This document shows positions 50,001 to 59,608 of a stretch of DNA of 64,000 nt, one piece after another (positions within the stretch are counted from its first letter, which is position 1; each line of letters begins with the position of its first letter). Source of the DNA: Gammaproteobacteria bacterium (GTDB lineage: Bacteria > Pseudomonadota > Gammaproteobacteria > Steroidobacterales > Foliamicaceae); assembly GCA_011523505.1 (NCBI GenBank), contig WTGP01000008.1, positions 244,629 to 308,628 of the forward strand, in the 5' to 3' direction. A program made the translations under genes and the position numbers. The notes under the pieces are model-generated. The model had not been told where the DNA came from. It did no database searches and was given only the letters and a program-made list of their open reading frames with translations.

Positions 50001-52172
50001 ATGAATAATCGTTTACTGCGGCTATCGCTGGCCGCACTTACCGGCGGCTGCATGATGGTTGCGGCAAACGTGACGGCCCAGGAGAACGTCCTCGAAGAGA
50101 TCATCGTTACCGCGGAGAAACGCGAGGCGACGATCCAGGACACGGCCCTGGCCATCACCGCCGTCAGCGGCGACTTGCTTGAGAATGGCGGCCTGGACGA
50201 AATCGAGGACCTGAGCCTCGACGTGCCGTCGCTGGTATTCAGCCGGGCCGGCGGCGAAGCGCAGCTCTACATCCGCGGCGTGGGCACCAACCTGTTCGGC
50301 ATCGGCCAGGACTCGTCGGTGGCCGTGCACCAGGACGGCGTCTATCAGGGCCGCGCCCAGATGGGCCTGACCCAGTTCCTCGACGTGGAGCGCGTGGAGG
50401 TGCTGCGCGGACCGCAGGGCACGCTCTACGGCCGTAATGCCACCGCCGGCGTGATCAACATCATCCACCGCGCGCCCGGCGACGAGCCCGAAGGCTATGT
50501 GAACCTCAAGCTGGGCAACTTCAACCGTTACGACGGCGAGGCGGCCTACGGAGGCCCGATCGGCGACAACGCCGGCTTCCGTCTGGCGGTGCGCTACGGC
50601 AGCGACGGCGGCTTCACCGAGGACCTGGATCCCAGAGGCGGCGACGAGGTGGACGGCGGCGAGACCATGGCCGCCCGCGCGACCGTTACTTTCGCGGTTT
50701 CCGACACGGTCAATGCCAAGATCATCGGCGACTACACCGACTTCGACGGCGACAACCGCACCATCCGCCCGCGCGGCGACCTGCATCGCTCGGCGGCGGA
50801 AGGCGCCCAGCCGCTGCCGGACTTCGACCAGACCCGCAACGAAGTGGACAGCTTCCAGAAGTGGACGATCCGCGGCATTACCGCCGAAGTAACGGCGGAC
50901 CTGGGCGGCGGCCTGAGCCTTACCTCCATTACCGGCTACCGCCACTTCGAGGACAGCTTCCGCTTCAACACCGACGGCACCGAGATCTTCGTGACGCAGA
51001 CGCATTTCGAGCGCCACACCGACCAGCGCTCCCAGGAACTCCGCCTGGCCTGCGACTGCGAGGCCTACGAGTGGATCGCGGGCCTCTACTACTTCAACGA
51101 GGACAAGGAAGAGGCCCTCGGCCTGCCGGCCATCAACTTCGGCGGCGCATTCAACATCTTCGCCACCAACAAGACCGATGCCCTGGCCGGCTTCGGCGAG
51201 CTGACCTGGCATTTCAGCAACCGCCTCGACGGCATCGTGGGCGTGCGCTACAGCACTGAAGAGAAGGAAGACTGGAACCTTCGCGGGCTCACCGGCGGCA
51301 ACTTCGACGGCCTGTTCGGCGCCAGCGACCCACGCGCTTTTTCGTTCGCCTTCCCGCCGCGCAATACGACCGACGACTGGAACGCCTTCACGCCCAAGCT
51401 CGGACTGAAGTACGACTACAGCGACAACATCATGGTTTACGGCACGCTCACGCGCGGGTTCAAGTCCGGCGGCACCAACTCCCTGAGCGGCGACCCGGCC
51501 TTCGATCCCGAGTATCTGTGGAGCCTGGAGGTGGGCAGCAAGTCCACGCTGGCCGACGGCAGGGCGATCGCCAACGCTTCGGCCTTCTACTACGACTACA
51601 CCGACCTGCAGGTCTCGACCTTCGCGGAAGGAACGGTCAGGGTGAGAAACGCCGCGGAGGCCACGGTGTTGGGCATTGAACTGGACGTTTCCGCCGTGCT
51701 GTCCGACCAGTTCACCTGGGAGTCGTCCGCGATGCTGCTGAACGCCGAATACGACAAGTTCGTGACGCGCTACGGAACCCAGGTGCTCGACGTGGCTGGC
51801 AACATCATGGTCAACGCGCCGGAAGTCTCGCTCACGTCCACGTTGAGCTACAGCGCCGACGTCGGCCCCGGAACGTTCACGGCCCTGGCCCAGATCGCCT
51901 ACCGGTCTGAGGTTTTCCACAGCCAGTTCAACGAGGCCGAGGTCGGGCAGGACAGCGTCACGCTGGCCAACGTTCGCGCCGGGATCACGTTCCTGAACGG
52001 CGTGGAAGTCTCGTTCGTCGTGCGTAACCTGCTGGACGAGGAGTATTACCAGAATTCGGTGCGATTCACGTCGCTGAACGACCGCAGCAAGGACCTCACC
52101 GGCATCGGCGCGGCCCTGGGCTATCCCGGCGAAGGCCGCTCGATGGCGCTGCAACTGCACATGGGCTTTTGA
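50001..52172 (+). CDS. TonB-dependent receptor
   Basis: Signal peptide; EEIIVTAEKREATIQDTALAITAVSG; LRGPQGTLYGRNATAGVINII; C-terminal aromatic F; AGGAG SD. Confidence 0.93.
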   Translation: MNNRLLRLSLAALTGGCMMVAANVTAQENVLEEIIVTAEKREATIQDTALAITAVSGDLLENGGLDEIEDLSLDVPSLVFSRAGGEAQLYIRGVGTNLFGIGQDSSVAVHQDGVYQGRAQMGLTQFLDVERVEVLRGPQGTLYGRNATAGVINIIHRAPGDEPEGYVNLKLGNFNRYDGEAAYGGPIGDNAGFRLAVRYGSDGGFTEDLDPRGGDEVDGGETMAARATVTFAVSDTVNAKIIGDYTDFDGDNRTIRPRGDLHRSAAEGAQPLPDFDQTRNEVDSFQKWTIRGITAEVTADLGGGLSLTSITGYRHFEDSFRFNTDGTEIFVTQTHFERHTDQRSQELRLACDCEAYEWIAGLYYFNEDKEEALGLPAINFGGAFNIFATNKTDALAGFGELTWHFSNRLDGIVGVRYSTEEKEDWNLRGLTGGNFDGLFGASDPRAFSFAFPPRNTTDDWNAFTPKLGLKYDYSDNIMVYGTLTRGFKSGGTNSLSGDPAFDPEYLWSLEVGSKSTLADGRAIANASAFYYDYTDLQVSTFAEGTVRVRNAAEATVLGIELDVSAVLSDQFTWESSAMLLNAEYDKFVTRYGTQVLDVAGNIMVNAPEVSLTSTLSYSADVGPGTFTALAQIAYRSEVFHSQFNEAEVGQDSVTLANVRAGITFLNGVEVSFVVRNLLDEEYYQNSVRFTSLNDRSKDLTGIGAALGYPGEGRSMALQLHMGF

Positions 52173-52198
52173 GTAACGAGAACTCCAGGCGCTCGTTA

Positions 52199-52223
52199 CA
52201 GGCGCCCTGAGTGAGGGCGCCTG
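52199..52223 (+). terminator. Strong hairpin CAGGCGCCCT-GAGTG-AGGGCGCCTG, terminator-like but without a U-tract
   Basis: Perfect 10-bp stem, 5-nt loop, between the TBDR stop and the MFS start. Confidence 0.5.
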
Positions 52224-52239
52224 CCCCGGGAGGGAGGGC

Positions 52240-53562
52240 ATGTCGCCCTCCCCCCTCCAACCCATGAGCCGCAGGAGCTGGTACGTCGTCGGCGTCCTCA
52301 CGGTCGCCTACATCTGCTCGTTCATCGACCGCTCGGTGCTGGGCCTGATGGTGGGCCCGATCCGCGCCGAACTGGGCATCAGCGACACCCAGTTCAGCCT
52401 GCTGCACGGCTTCGCCTTCGCGATCTTCTACACGCTGCTGGGCATTCCCATCGCCTGGCTGGCCGACCGCGCCAGCCGTCGCAACATCATCGCCGCCGGC
52501 ATTGCCGTGTGGAGCCTGATGACCGCGCTGTGCGGCCTGGCGCGCACTTTCGGCGCGATGTTCATGGCCCGCGTGGGCGTGGGCGTGGGAGAAGCGGCGC
52601 TGTCGCCGGCCGCCTACTCGATGATCGCCGACCTGTTCCCGCGCGAGAAGCTCGGCCGCGCGCTGGGCATCTACTCGTCCGGCGTGTTCATCGGCATCGG
52701 CCTGAGCTTTATCCTGGTGGCCGAACTGATCGGCGCCCTGGACACGGTGACCTTGCCGGTGGTGGGCGAACTGACGCCTTGGCGGCTCACGCTCATCGTG
52801 CTGGGCGTTCCCGGCCTGGCGATCGCGGCGCTGTGCTTTACGTTTCGCGAACCGGCCCGCCTCGGGGCCGCGAAAGGCGGCGTCCCGCTGGGCGAAGTCG
52901 GCCGCTTCTTCGGGCAGAACTTCAGCCTCTACGCGCTGCATTTCATCGCCTTTTCCATGCTCACGCTGTTGTTCAACGCGGTGATGGCCTGGTTCGCCGA
53001 GTACCTGATCCGGATCCACGACATGGACCGGGGCGACGCCGGCTGGTACATCGGCCTGATCGTGACCTTCTTCGGCGGCGGCGGCATCATTTGCGGCGGG
53101 CTGCACGGCGACTATCTCAAGCGCCGCGGCGACAACGGCGGCGCGATCCGCTCGGCGCTGCTGGCGGCCTGCCTGCTGCTCCCCTTCGGCGCCGCCGCCA
53201 CGCTGATGCCGAACGCCGGGCTCTCCCTGCTGCTGTGCGCGCCGCTATTGTTCTTCTCGAGCTGGGTGTTCGCGCCGGCCACCGCCGCGTTGCAACTGTT
53301 CTCTCCGCCGGCCATGCGCGCGCAGTTCTCCGCCGTCTATCTGTTCGTCGTCAATCTCACCGGGATCGGATTCGGCGGCACCGCGGTGGCGTTGATTACC
53401 GACTTCGTGTTCCGCGACGACGGCATGCTGCACTACTCGATCGCCATCGCGGCCGCCTTGAGCGGCGCCGTAAGCGTCATCCTGCTGTGGCGGCTGCTCG
53501 GCATCTACCGGCGCGGCATGGACGATCGTGAACGGCAACTCGCCGCCGAGGCCGCGTCTTGA
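52240..53562 (+). CDS. MFS transporter, spinster-like
   Basis: YICSFIDRSVLGLMVGPIRAELGISDTQFSLLHGFAFAIFYTLLGIPIAWLADR; start 52240 or 52264. Confidence 0.92.
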   Translation: MSPSPLQPMSRRSWYVVGVLTVAYICSFIDRSVLGLMVGPIRAELGISDTQFSLLHGFAFAIFYTLLGIPIAWLADRASRRNIIAAGIAVWSLMTALCGLARTFGAMFMARVGVGVGEAALSPAAYSMIADLFPREKLGRALGIYSSGVFIGIGLSFILVAELIGALDTVTLPVVGELTPWRLTLIVLGVPGLAIAALCFTFREPARLGAAKGGVPLGEVGRFFGQNFSLYALHFIAFSMLTLLFNAVMAWFAEYLIRIHDMDRGDAGWYIGLIVTFFGGGGIICGGLHGDYLKRRGDNGGAIRSALLAACLLLPFGAAATLMPNAGLSLLLCAPLLFFSSWVFAPATAALQLFSPPAMRAQFSAVYLFVVNLTGIGFGGTAVALITDFVFRDDGMLHYSIAIAAALSGAVSVILLWRLLGIYRRGMDDRERQLAAEAAS

Positions 53563-54335
53563 GCCGGGTCGCGCTGGACATCGACCACGTCGGCCTGGTT
53601 GGGCCGGACATCCTGCACACCGTGGCGGAGTTCCGGGCGCTGGGCTTTCGGGTCACCGATCCCGTCGAGCTGATGGGCACCGGACCCGACGGAAAGGAGA
53701 AAAGCCTCGATCAGCATAGCGCGCATTTCATCTTCGGCTCGACCTACGTGGAAATCAGCGAGGTCACGCGCCCCGGACCGGACCACCACCTTGGCGCCTG
53801 GCTGGGCGACGAGCCGGCCATCCGCATCCTGATCCTTCGCGCCGCGGACATCGACGCCGTCCGTGAGCACGCATTGGCCGCCGGTCAGGATCCCACGCCC
53901 GTGGGCGAGGCCAGCCGCGCGCTGCACTACGCCGACGGCGCGGTGGCGCGCTTCAAATGGCTGGCGCTGCCGCCGGAGACCTTCCCCGAAGCGCTGTGCG
54001 GCTACGTCCAGCACCTGACCCCGGAACTGGTGTTCTGGCAGGAGATGAACGCGCATCCCAACGGCGCGGTCGAACTGACCGGCATGACGCTGCACGCCGC
54101 GGACACGGGCGATGCCGAGCGCCGTTTCGCGCTGCTGGGCCGCGCGGGTGCGCCGGAACAGATCGACATCCGCCCGGCTGAAGATGGCCGAAGCGGCTTT
54201 ACCGCCCTGCACCTGCGCACCCGCAGCCTGGACCGGACCGGCGACGTGCTGGCCGCCGCCGGCAAGCCCTTCAAGCGCGACGCGGCCACTCTCACTGTCG
54301 CCGCCCCAGGCGTCCTCCTCGAGTTTCACGAATAA
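53559..54335 (+). CDS. VOC / glyoxalase-like domain protein
   Basis: LDIDHVGLVGPDILHTVAEFRALGFRVT; two betaalphabeta modules; TTGA overlap with the MFS gene. Confidence 0.82.
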   Translation: MSRVALDIDHVGLVGPDILHTVAEFRALGFRVTDPVELMGTGPDGKEKSLDQHSAHFIFGSTYVEISEVTRPGPDHHLGAWLGDEPAIRILILRAADIDAVREHALAAGQDPTPVGEASRALHYADGAVARFKWLALPPETFPEALCGYVQHLTPELVFWQEMNAHPNGAVELTGMTLHAADTGDAERRFALLGRAGAPEQIDIRPAEDGRSGFTALHLRTRSLDRTGDVLAAAGKPFKRDAATLTVAAPGVLLEFHE

Positions 54336-54403
54336 TCCCTCCCATCGCGTAAGCTACGCCGCGGAGCTTCAGGAGGGCGAAGCCAATCGACAGGCTGAAG
54401 AAA

Positions 54404-55684
54404 TTGGGGGCGTGGTACGCGGTGGCGCTGCTCACGGTCGCGTACACCTTCGCGCTGATCGACCGCTGGATCATCGGCCTGATGGTGGGGCCGATCAAGG
54501 CCGACCTCGGCCTCAACGACACGCAATTCAGCCTCCTGCAGGGCATCGCCTTCGCCCTGTTTTACTGCACCGTGGGCATCCCCATCGCCCGGCTGGCCGA
54601 CCGCTCCAGCCGGCGCAATATCGTCGCCGCCGGAATCGCGCTGTGGAGCCTGATGACCGCGCTGTGCGGGCTGGCCCGCAATTTCGGACAGCTCTTCCTG
54701 GCAAGGGTGGGCGTGGGCGTGGGCGAGGCCGCGCTGGCGCCGGCGGCCTTTTCGCTGATCACCGACCTGTTTCCCCGCAAACAGGTCGGCCGCGCGATAG
54801 GCGCCTATCAGATGGGCCTGTTCCTGGGCTACGGGCTGAGCGTGATACTCGGGGGCTGGCTGGTCGGCACGCTGGAGCAGCGCCCGCCGCTGGAATTTCC
54901 GTTGCTAGGCGAACTGTCGGCATGGCGGGCGACGCTGGTCATCGTCGGCCTGCCCGGCCTGGTGGTTGCCCTGCTGTGCCTGACGTTTCGCGAGCCGGTC
55001 CGCCAGGGCGCCGTGGAAGGCGGCGTTCCGGTCCCGGAACTGATCGACTTTCTGAAGAAAAATATCGCGGTTTACGGCAACCTGGTGGCCGCCTTCTGCA
55101 TGATCTCGCTGCTGTTCAACGCGGTCCTCGTGTGGGGTGCGGAGTACTTCATCCGGATCCACGAAATGCCCCGCGCCACCGTGGGACTCAGGCTGGGCCT
55201 GATCGTGGGAACGTTCGGCTGCGTCGGCTCCATCTTTGGAGGCCTGTACGCCGATTACCGCCACCGGCGGGGCGATCGCGGCGGCACCATTCGCTCCTCC
55301 ATCGTCGCCACCCTCGCGCTGGTGCCGTTGGCGGCGGTGACTTCGCTCATACCCGATCCCGATTACTCCCTGCTGATGTATGCGCCGCTGCTGTTCTTCG
55401 GAAGCTGGGTATTCCCTCCCGCCGTGATGACGCTGCAATTGTTCACGCCTCCTTCCATGCGTGCCCAGACCAGCGCGATATACCTGTTCATCGTGGCGAT
55501 CGTCAGCATGGGATTCGGCAGCACGTCGGTGGCGCTGATCACCGACTTCGTATTTGCCGACGACCTGATGCTGCATTACTCGATGGCGATCGTGGGCGCG
55601 ATCAGCGGCCTGCTGGGCCTGTTCTTCCTGTTGCGGCTGCTACCCATCTACCGCAAGGCCATGGCGGCCCGCAATCTGCCCTGA
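54404..55684 (+). CDS. MFS transporter, spinster-like (paralog of 52240..53562)
   Basis: YTFALIDRWIIGLMVGPIKADLGLNDTQFSLLQGIAFALFYCTVGIPIARLADR; TTG start. Confidence 0.91.
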   Translation: MGAWYAVALLTVAYTFALIDRWIIGLMVGPIKADLGLNDTQFSLLQGIAFALFYCTVGIPIARLADRSSRRNIVAAGIALWSLMTALCGLARNFGQLFLARVGVGVGEAALAPAAFSLITDLFPRKQVGRAIGAYQMGLFLGYGLSVILGGWLVGTLEQRPPLEFPLLGELSAWRATLVIVGLPGLVVALLCLTFREPVRQGAVEGGVPVPELIDFLKKNIAVYGNLVAAFCMISLLFNAVLVWGAEYFIRIHEMPRATVGLRLGLIVGTFGCVGSIFGGLYADYRHRRGDRGGTIRSSIVATLALVPLAAVTSLIPDPDYSLLMYAPLLFFGSWVFPPAVMTLQLFTPPSMRAQTSAIYLFIVAIVSMGFGSTSVALITDFVFADDLMLHYSMAIVGAISGLLGLFFLLRLLPIYRKAMAARNLP

Positions 55685-55687
55685 CCC

Positions 55688-56899
55688 ATGCAGACCGAGC
55701 TCACCGTCGCGCAGGCCGACCGGCTGATCCGGGAAACGGTTCCGGCGTGGCCGGCCGAGCAGGTCGCACTGCACGCAGCAACCGGCCGCGTGCTTCGCCA
55801 AAACGTGCTCGCCGAACGCGACCTGCCCCCGTACGACCGCGCCACGATGGACGGAATCGCGCTCGTCTGGCGCTCCTGGTCTTCCGGACAACGGGAATTT
55901 CCGCTGGAAGGAATGCAAAGCGCCGGCCAGGCTCCCGGCGCGCTGTCGAACGCAGGCGCCGCATGGCGTATCGCCACCGGCGCACCGATCCCCAGCGGCG
56001 CCGACACGGTTGTGCCAGTCGAGCGAATCGGCGACACGAAAGGCGGAGTCCGCATCAACGACGACTACCGCCCGAAACGCGGCCAGTTCATCCATAGGCA
56101 GGGATCGGACCGCCGGGCAGGCGCCCTGCTGCTTAAGGAAGGCCAGCGCATCGGCGGCGTCGAAATGGCGCTGCTGAGCGCCAACGGCGTGGCGCAACCG
56201 CGCGTCGGCCCCGATCCCCGCATCGCGCTGGTGTCCACCGGCGACGAACTCGTCGGCCTGGACTCCCGCCCCGAAAGCTGGCAGGTGCGCTCCAGCAACG
56301 GCCCCGCCATGTCGGCGCTGCTCAAGCGCCACGGCTTCGGCAAGGTGGCCGCCGCGCATGCTCCGGACGACCCGGACGTGCTCGCGCAACGCATCCGCAA
56401 GGCGCTGTCCGAGAGCGACGCGATGATCCTGAGCGGCGGCGTCTCGAAAGGCGCAAAGGACTACGTACCCGGCGTGCTGACCCGGCTCGGCGCACGGCCG
56501 ATACTCCACCGCATCCGCCAGCGCCCCGGCTTCCCCCTGTGGTTCGGCATGCACGCAGAAAAACCCGTCTTCGGTCTGCCCGGCAACCCCGTCTCGAGCC
56601 TCGTGTGCCTGCGCCGCTACGTCGTCCCCGCGCTCAACCAGGCACAGGGCGCGCAGCCCCCCGCCCCCGAACACGCGACGCTCACCGACGAAGTCGGCTT
56701 CAGGCCCAGCCTGACCTGGTTCCTTCCCGTACGCCTGTCCACCGACCGCGATGGCCGGCTCCTCGCCCAGCCCCGCCAAACCAACACCTCCGGCGATTTC
56801 GCCTCGCTGGCGCAAACCGACGGCTTCGCCCAACTCCCCGCCAACCGCACCCGCTTCCCCGCCGGCTACACCGCCCGCATCTTCCGCTGGAACGCTTGA
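55688..56899 (+). CDS. Molybdopterin molybdotransferase MoeA-like
   Basis: ATMDGIAL, ATGAPIPSGADTVVPVE, RIALVSTGDELV, SSNGPAMSALL, GGVSKGAKDYV, FGLPGNPVSSLV. Confidence 0.88.
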   Translation: MQTELTVAQADRLIRETVPAWPAEQVALHAATGRVLRQNVLAERDLPPYDRATMDGIALVWRSWSSGQREFPLEGMQSAGQAPGALSNAGAAWRIATGAPIPSGADTVVPVERIGDTKGGVRINDDYRPKRGQFIHRQGSDRRAGALLLKEGQRIGGVEMALLSANGVAQPRVGPDPRIALVSTGDELVGLDSRPESWQVRSSNGPAMSALLKRHGFGKVAAAHAPDDPDVLAQRIRKALSESDAMILSGGVSKGAKDYVPGVLTRLGARPILHRIRQRPGFPLWFGMHAEKPVFGLPGNPVSSLVCLRRYVVPALNQAQGAQPPAPEHATLTDEVGFRPSLTWFLPVRLSTDRDGRLLAQPRQTNTSGDFASLAQTDGFAQLPANRTRFPAGYTARIFRWNA

Positions 56900-56908
56900 C
56901 CTACGGGG

Positions 56909-58243
56909 TTATGAGAGGGAATCGAGGACGCGGGCGAGTTTTTCGACGAGTTCGGCGATGTGCGACTCTTCCGCGATCAGCGCGGGGCACAGCGCGATGG
57001 TGTCGCCGGTGGTGCGCACCAAAAGGCCGTTGTCGAAGCAATGCCGGAACGCTTCCTGCGCGCGCGCCGTGGGCTTGCCCGGCACCGGCTCCAGCTCCAC
57101 CGCGCCCAGCATCCCGAAGTCGCGGATGTCGATTACGTAGGGCTTGCCCTTCAAGGCCTGAAGCGCGTCGCCCAGCAGCTTGCCGGTTTCCTTGCCGCGC
57201 TCGAAAAGGCCCTGGTCCTGATACACGTCCAGCGCCGCGTGCGCGGCCGCCACCGCCAGCGGATGGCCCGAATACGTGTAGCCGTGGGCGAACTCAATGA
57301 GCTGCTCGGGGCCCTGCATGAAGTCGTCGTAGATGTCGCGGCGCGCCAGCACCGCGCCCATCGGCACCGCACCGCTGGTCAGGCCCTTGGCGAGCGTGAT
57401 GATGTCGGGCGTCACGCCGAAGGTCTGCGAAGCGAACGCCTCGCCGGTGCGCCCGAACCCCGTAATGACCTCGTCGAAGATCAGCAGCAGCCCGTGCTCA
57501 TCGCAGATCTCGCGAATCCGTTCCAGGTAGCCCTTCGGCGGGACCAGTACGCCGCCGGAACAGGCGATCGCCTCCACGATAACGGCGGCGATGGTCGACG
57601 CGTCGTGCAGCGCCACGATCTCCTCCAGTTCGTCGGCCAGGTGGGCGCCCCACTCGGGCTGTCCGCGACTGAAGGCCTGGTGCTCCAGGTCCTGCGTGTG
57701 CCTCAGGTGGTCCACGCCCGCCAGCAGCGCCCCGAACAGCTTGCGGTTCGATGAGATGCCGCCCACCGAAATGCCGCCGAAGCCCACGCCATGGTAGCCC
57801 TTCTGGCGCCCGATCAGTCGCACCCGCTGCCCCTCGCCGCGCATGCGGTGCCAGGCGAGCGCGATCTTCAGCGCCGTATCGACCGATTCCGAACCGGAAT
57901 TGGTGAAGAACACGCTGGTCAGGCCCTCCGGCGCCATCTCCGCCAGCCGGTTGGCCAGCTCGAAGGTGCGCGGATAGCCCATCTGAAACGCCGTGTAGTA
58001 ATCCAGCTTCGCCGCCTGCTCCTGGATCGCGGACACGATGTGCGGATGGCAGTGCCCCGCGTTGCAGCACCACAGACCCGAAACGCCGTCGAGCAACTGC
58101 TGCCCGTCGTGCGACGTGTAATACATGCCCTGGGCGTCCACCACGAAACGCGGGTCGCGCTTGAACTGCCGGTTGGCCGTGAACGGCATCCAGTACGCCT
58201 GCAAATCGGGCAGGTCCGTCATCACGCTCTTGCTCGTATCCAT
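56909..58243 (-). CDS. Class III aminotransferase (omega-amino acid:pyruvate type)
   Basis: FTNSGSESVDTALKIALAWHR; LLIFDEVITGFGRTGEAFASQTFGVTPDIITLAKGLTSGAVPMGAVL. Confidence 0.92.
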   Translation of the reverse strand: MDTSKSVMTDLPDLQAYWMPFTANRQFKRDPRFVVDAQGMYYTSHDGQQLLDGVSGLWCCNAGHCHPHIVSAIQEQAAKLDYYTAFQMGYPRTFELANRLAEMAPEGLTSVFFTNSGSESVDTALKIALAWHRMRGEGQRVRLIGRQKGYHGVGFGGISVGGISSNRKLFGALLAGVDHLRHTQDLEHQAFSRGQPEWGAHLADELEEIVALHDASTIAAVIVEAIACSGGVLVPPKGYLERIREICDEHGLLLIFDEVITGFGRTGEAFASQTFGVTPDIITLAKGLTSGAVPMGAVLARRDIYDDFMQGPEQLIEFAHGYTYSGHPLAVAAAHAALDVYQDQGLFERGKETGKLLGDALQALKGKPYVIDIRDFGMLGAVELEPVPGKPTARAQEAFRHCFDNGLLVRTTGDTIALCPALIAEESHIAELVEKLARVLDSLS

Positions 58244-58344
58244 GGCCCGGTACCCTACCAGCCCAAGCCCCGCGCGCCCACCCCTTTCGGACGATCCGCT
58301 GTGGTAGGGTGAGTGCAAGTCTCCGAACCTCGCAGGATCGACCC

Positions 58345-59595
58345 ATGAGTTACCGCAAAACCAATATTCCGGGCTGGTTCTGCCAGCTGATCCTCCTGAC
58401 TCTGATTGCCCTGCCGGTCCTCGCCGATGAAGTTCCTGTCATGGTGCTCGAAGGCACGGCGATCGGGGGACGCGACAACGGCGACTTCATGGTCTTCGAT
58501 CCGGCGCTGGCGTGGAACCAGGACCAATTGGCGGAATGGCAGAAAACTGCAAAGGAAGGCGAATTTCCACCCATGGAAGAGGTTCTGGGCGCCATCGGAA
58601 AAGCTCGGATCGGTCCCGACCACAAGTTTCGTCTCGAAATACCCGCAGACCGTCCCCGCCGCGTCTATTTCGCCATCTTTAACGCAAAGTCTCCTGACGG
58701 AATGACCTACGGGCCAGTCAAGACGGGCAACAATTTCGTCCTGGAACCGGGGAAAGTAAATCTGCGAACCATACGCGGCAATTACTGGGTCATGACGGGC
58801 GGCTACTACAACGATGCCATTCACAGTTCGTGGCGGACTTCGGAGGAATACACGCAAGCGCAGGCCGACTACGAGCGGTATATGAATCCCGCAGAGGACG
58901 AGACCGAGGAAGCCAGGCGGCGCAGGGTGGACAAGCTGAATGAGGCCTCCATGCGGCTTACGCAAATCGAGATGGACGGCTTCGCAAAGGTCGCGCTGAA
59001 CCACGATGATCCCGAGGTAGTCAAGCATGCGATCCAGACAACCTGGCTGTTCGGTCCGTGGATGGGCGAAGCGATACAGAGGCTCGCGGAAATGACGCCG
59101 GAGGATCCGTGGGTCATTCGACGCCTCGCCGCGATGGAAGCGGCCGCGGCGAATGCCGAACAGAACAGGCAATTGCGCGTAGGCGAGAGCGTCCTGGACT
59201 TCACGGCCGAGACACTTGGCGGCGAAGAAGTAACGCTTTCCGATATACGCGCCGACAGCCGCTACTTACTGGTTGAGTTCTGGGCCTCCTGGTGCGGCCC
59301 CTGCCGGGTGGAAATACCGCACATGAAGCAGGCCTATGCGCGTTTCCGCGACAAGGGGTTTGAGATCGTATCGTTTACCGTCGACGAAGAGCGCGAGGAC
59401 TGGGAAGAAGCCTCCGCCGAGGAAGATCTGCCCTGGTTCGATCTCGGCATGGGATACGAGGCCGAGGCCGCAAAGGCCTACAATGTCCTCGGTGTTCCGA
59501 ACAACTACCTGGTGGAATCCAGCACCGGAAAAATCATTTCCAAGGACCTGCGGCAACACAAGCTCGATGAAAAACTGGAAGAGTTGCTGGAATAA
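58345..59595 (+). CDS. TlpA-like exported thioredoxin-fold protein
   Basis: Signal peptide; LVEFWASWCGPCRVEIPHMKQAYARF. Confidence 0.9.
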   Translation: MSYRKTNIPGWFCQLILLTLIALPVLADEVPVMVLEGTAIGGRDNGDFMVFDPALAWNQDQLAEWQKTAKEGEFPPMEEVLGAIGKARIGPDHKFRLEIPADRPRRVYFAIFNAKSPDGMTYGPVKTGNNFVLEPGKVNLRTIRGNYWVMTGGYYNDAIHSSWRTSEEYTQAQADYERYMNPAEDETEEARRRRVDKLNEASMRLTQIEMDGFAKVALNHDDPEVVKHAIQTTWLFGPWMGEAIQRLAEMTPEDPWVIRRLAAMEAAAANAEQNRQLRVGESVLDFTAETLGGEEVTLSDIRADSRYLLVEFWASWCGPCRVEIPHMKQAYARFRDKGFEIVSFTVDEEREDWEEASAEEDLPWFDLGMGYEAEAAKAYNVLGVPNNYLVESSTGKIISKDLRQHKLDEKLEELLE

Positions 59596-59608
59596 GGGGT
59601 GACGCTCG

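Noticed and set aside
50022-52301. 759-aa minus-strand ORF opposite the TonB-dependent receptor
   Set aside because: Shadow ORF; the plus strand has a signal peptide, plug motifs and an SD.
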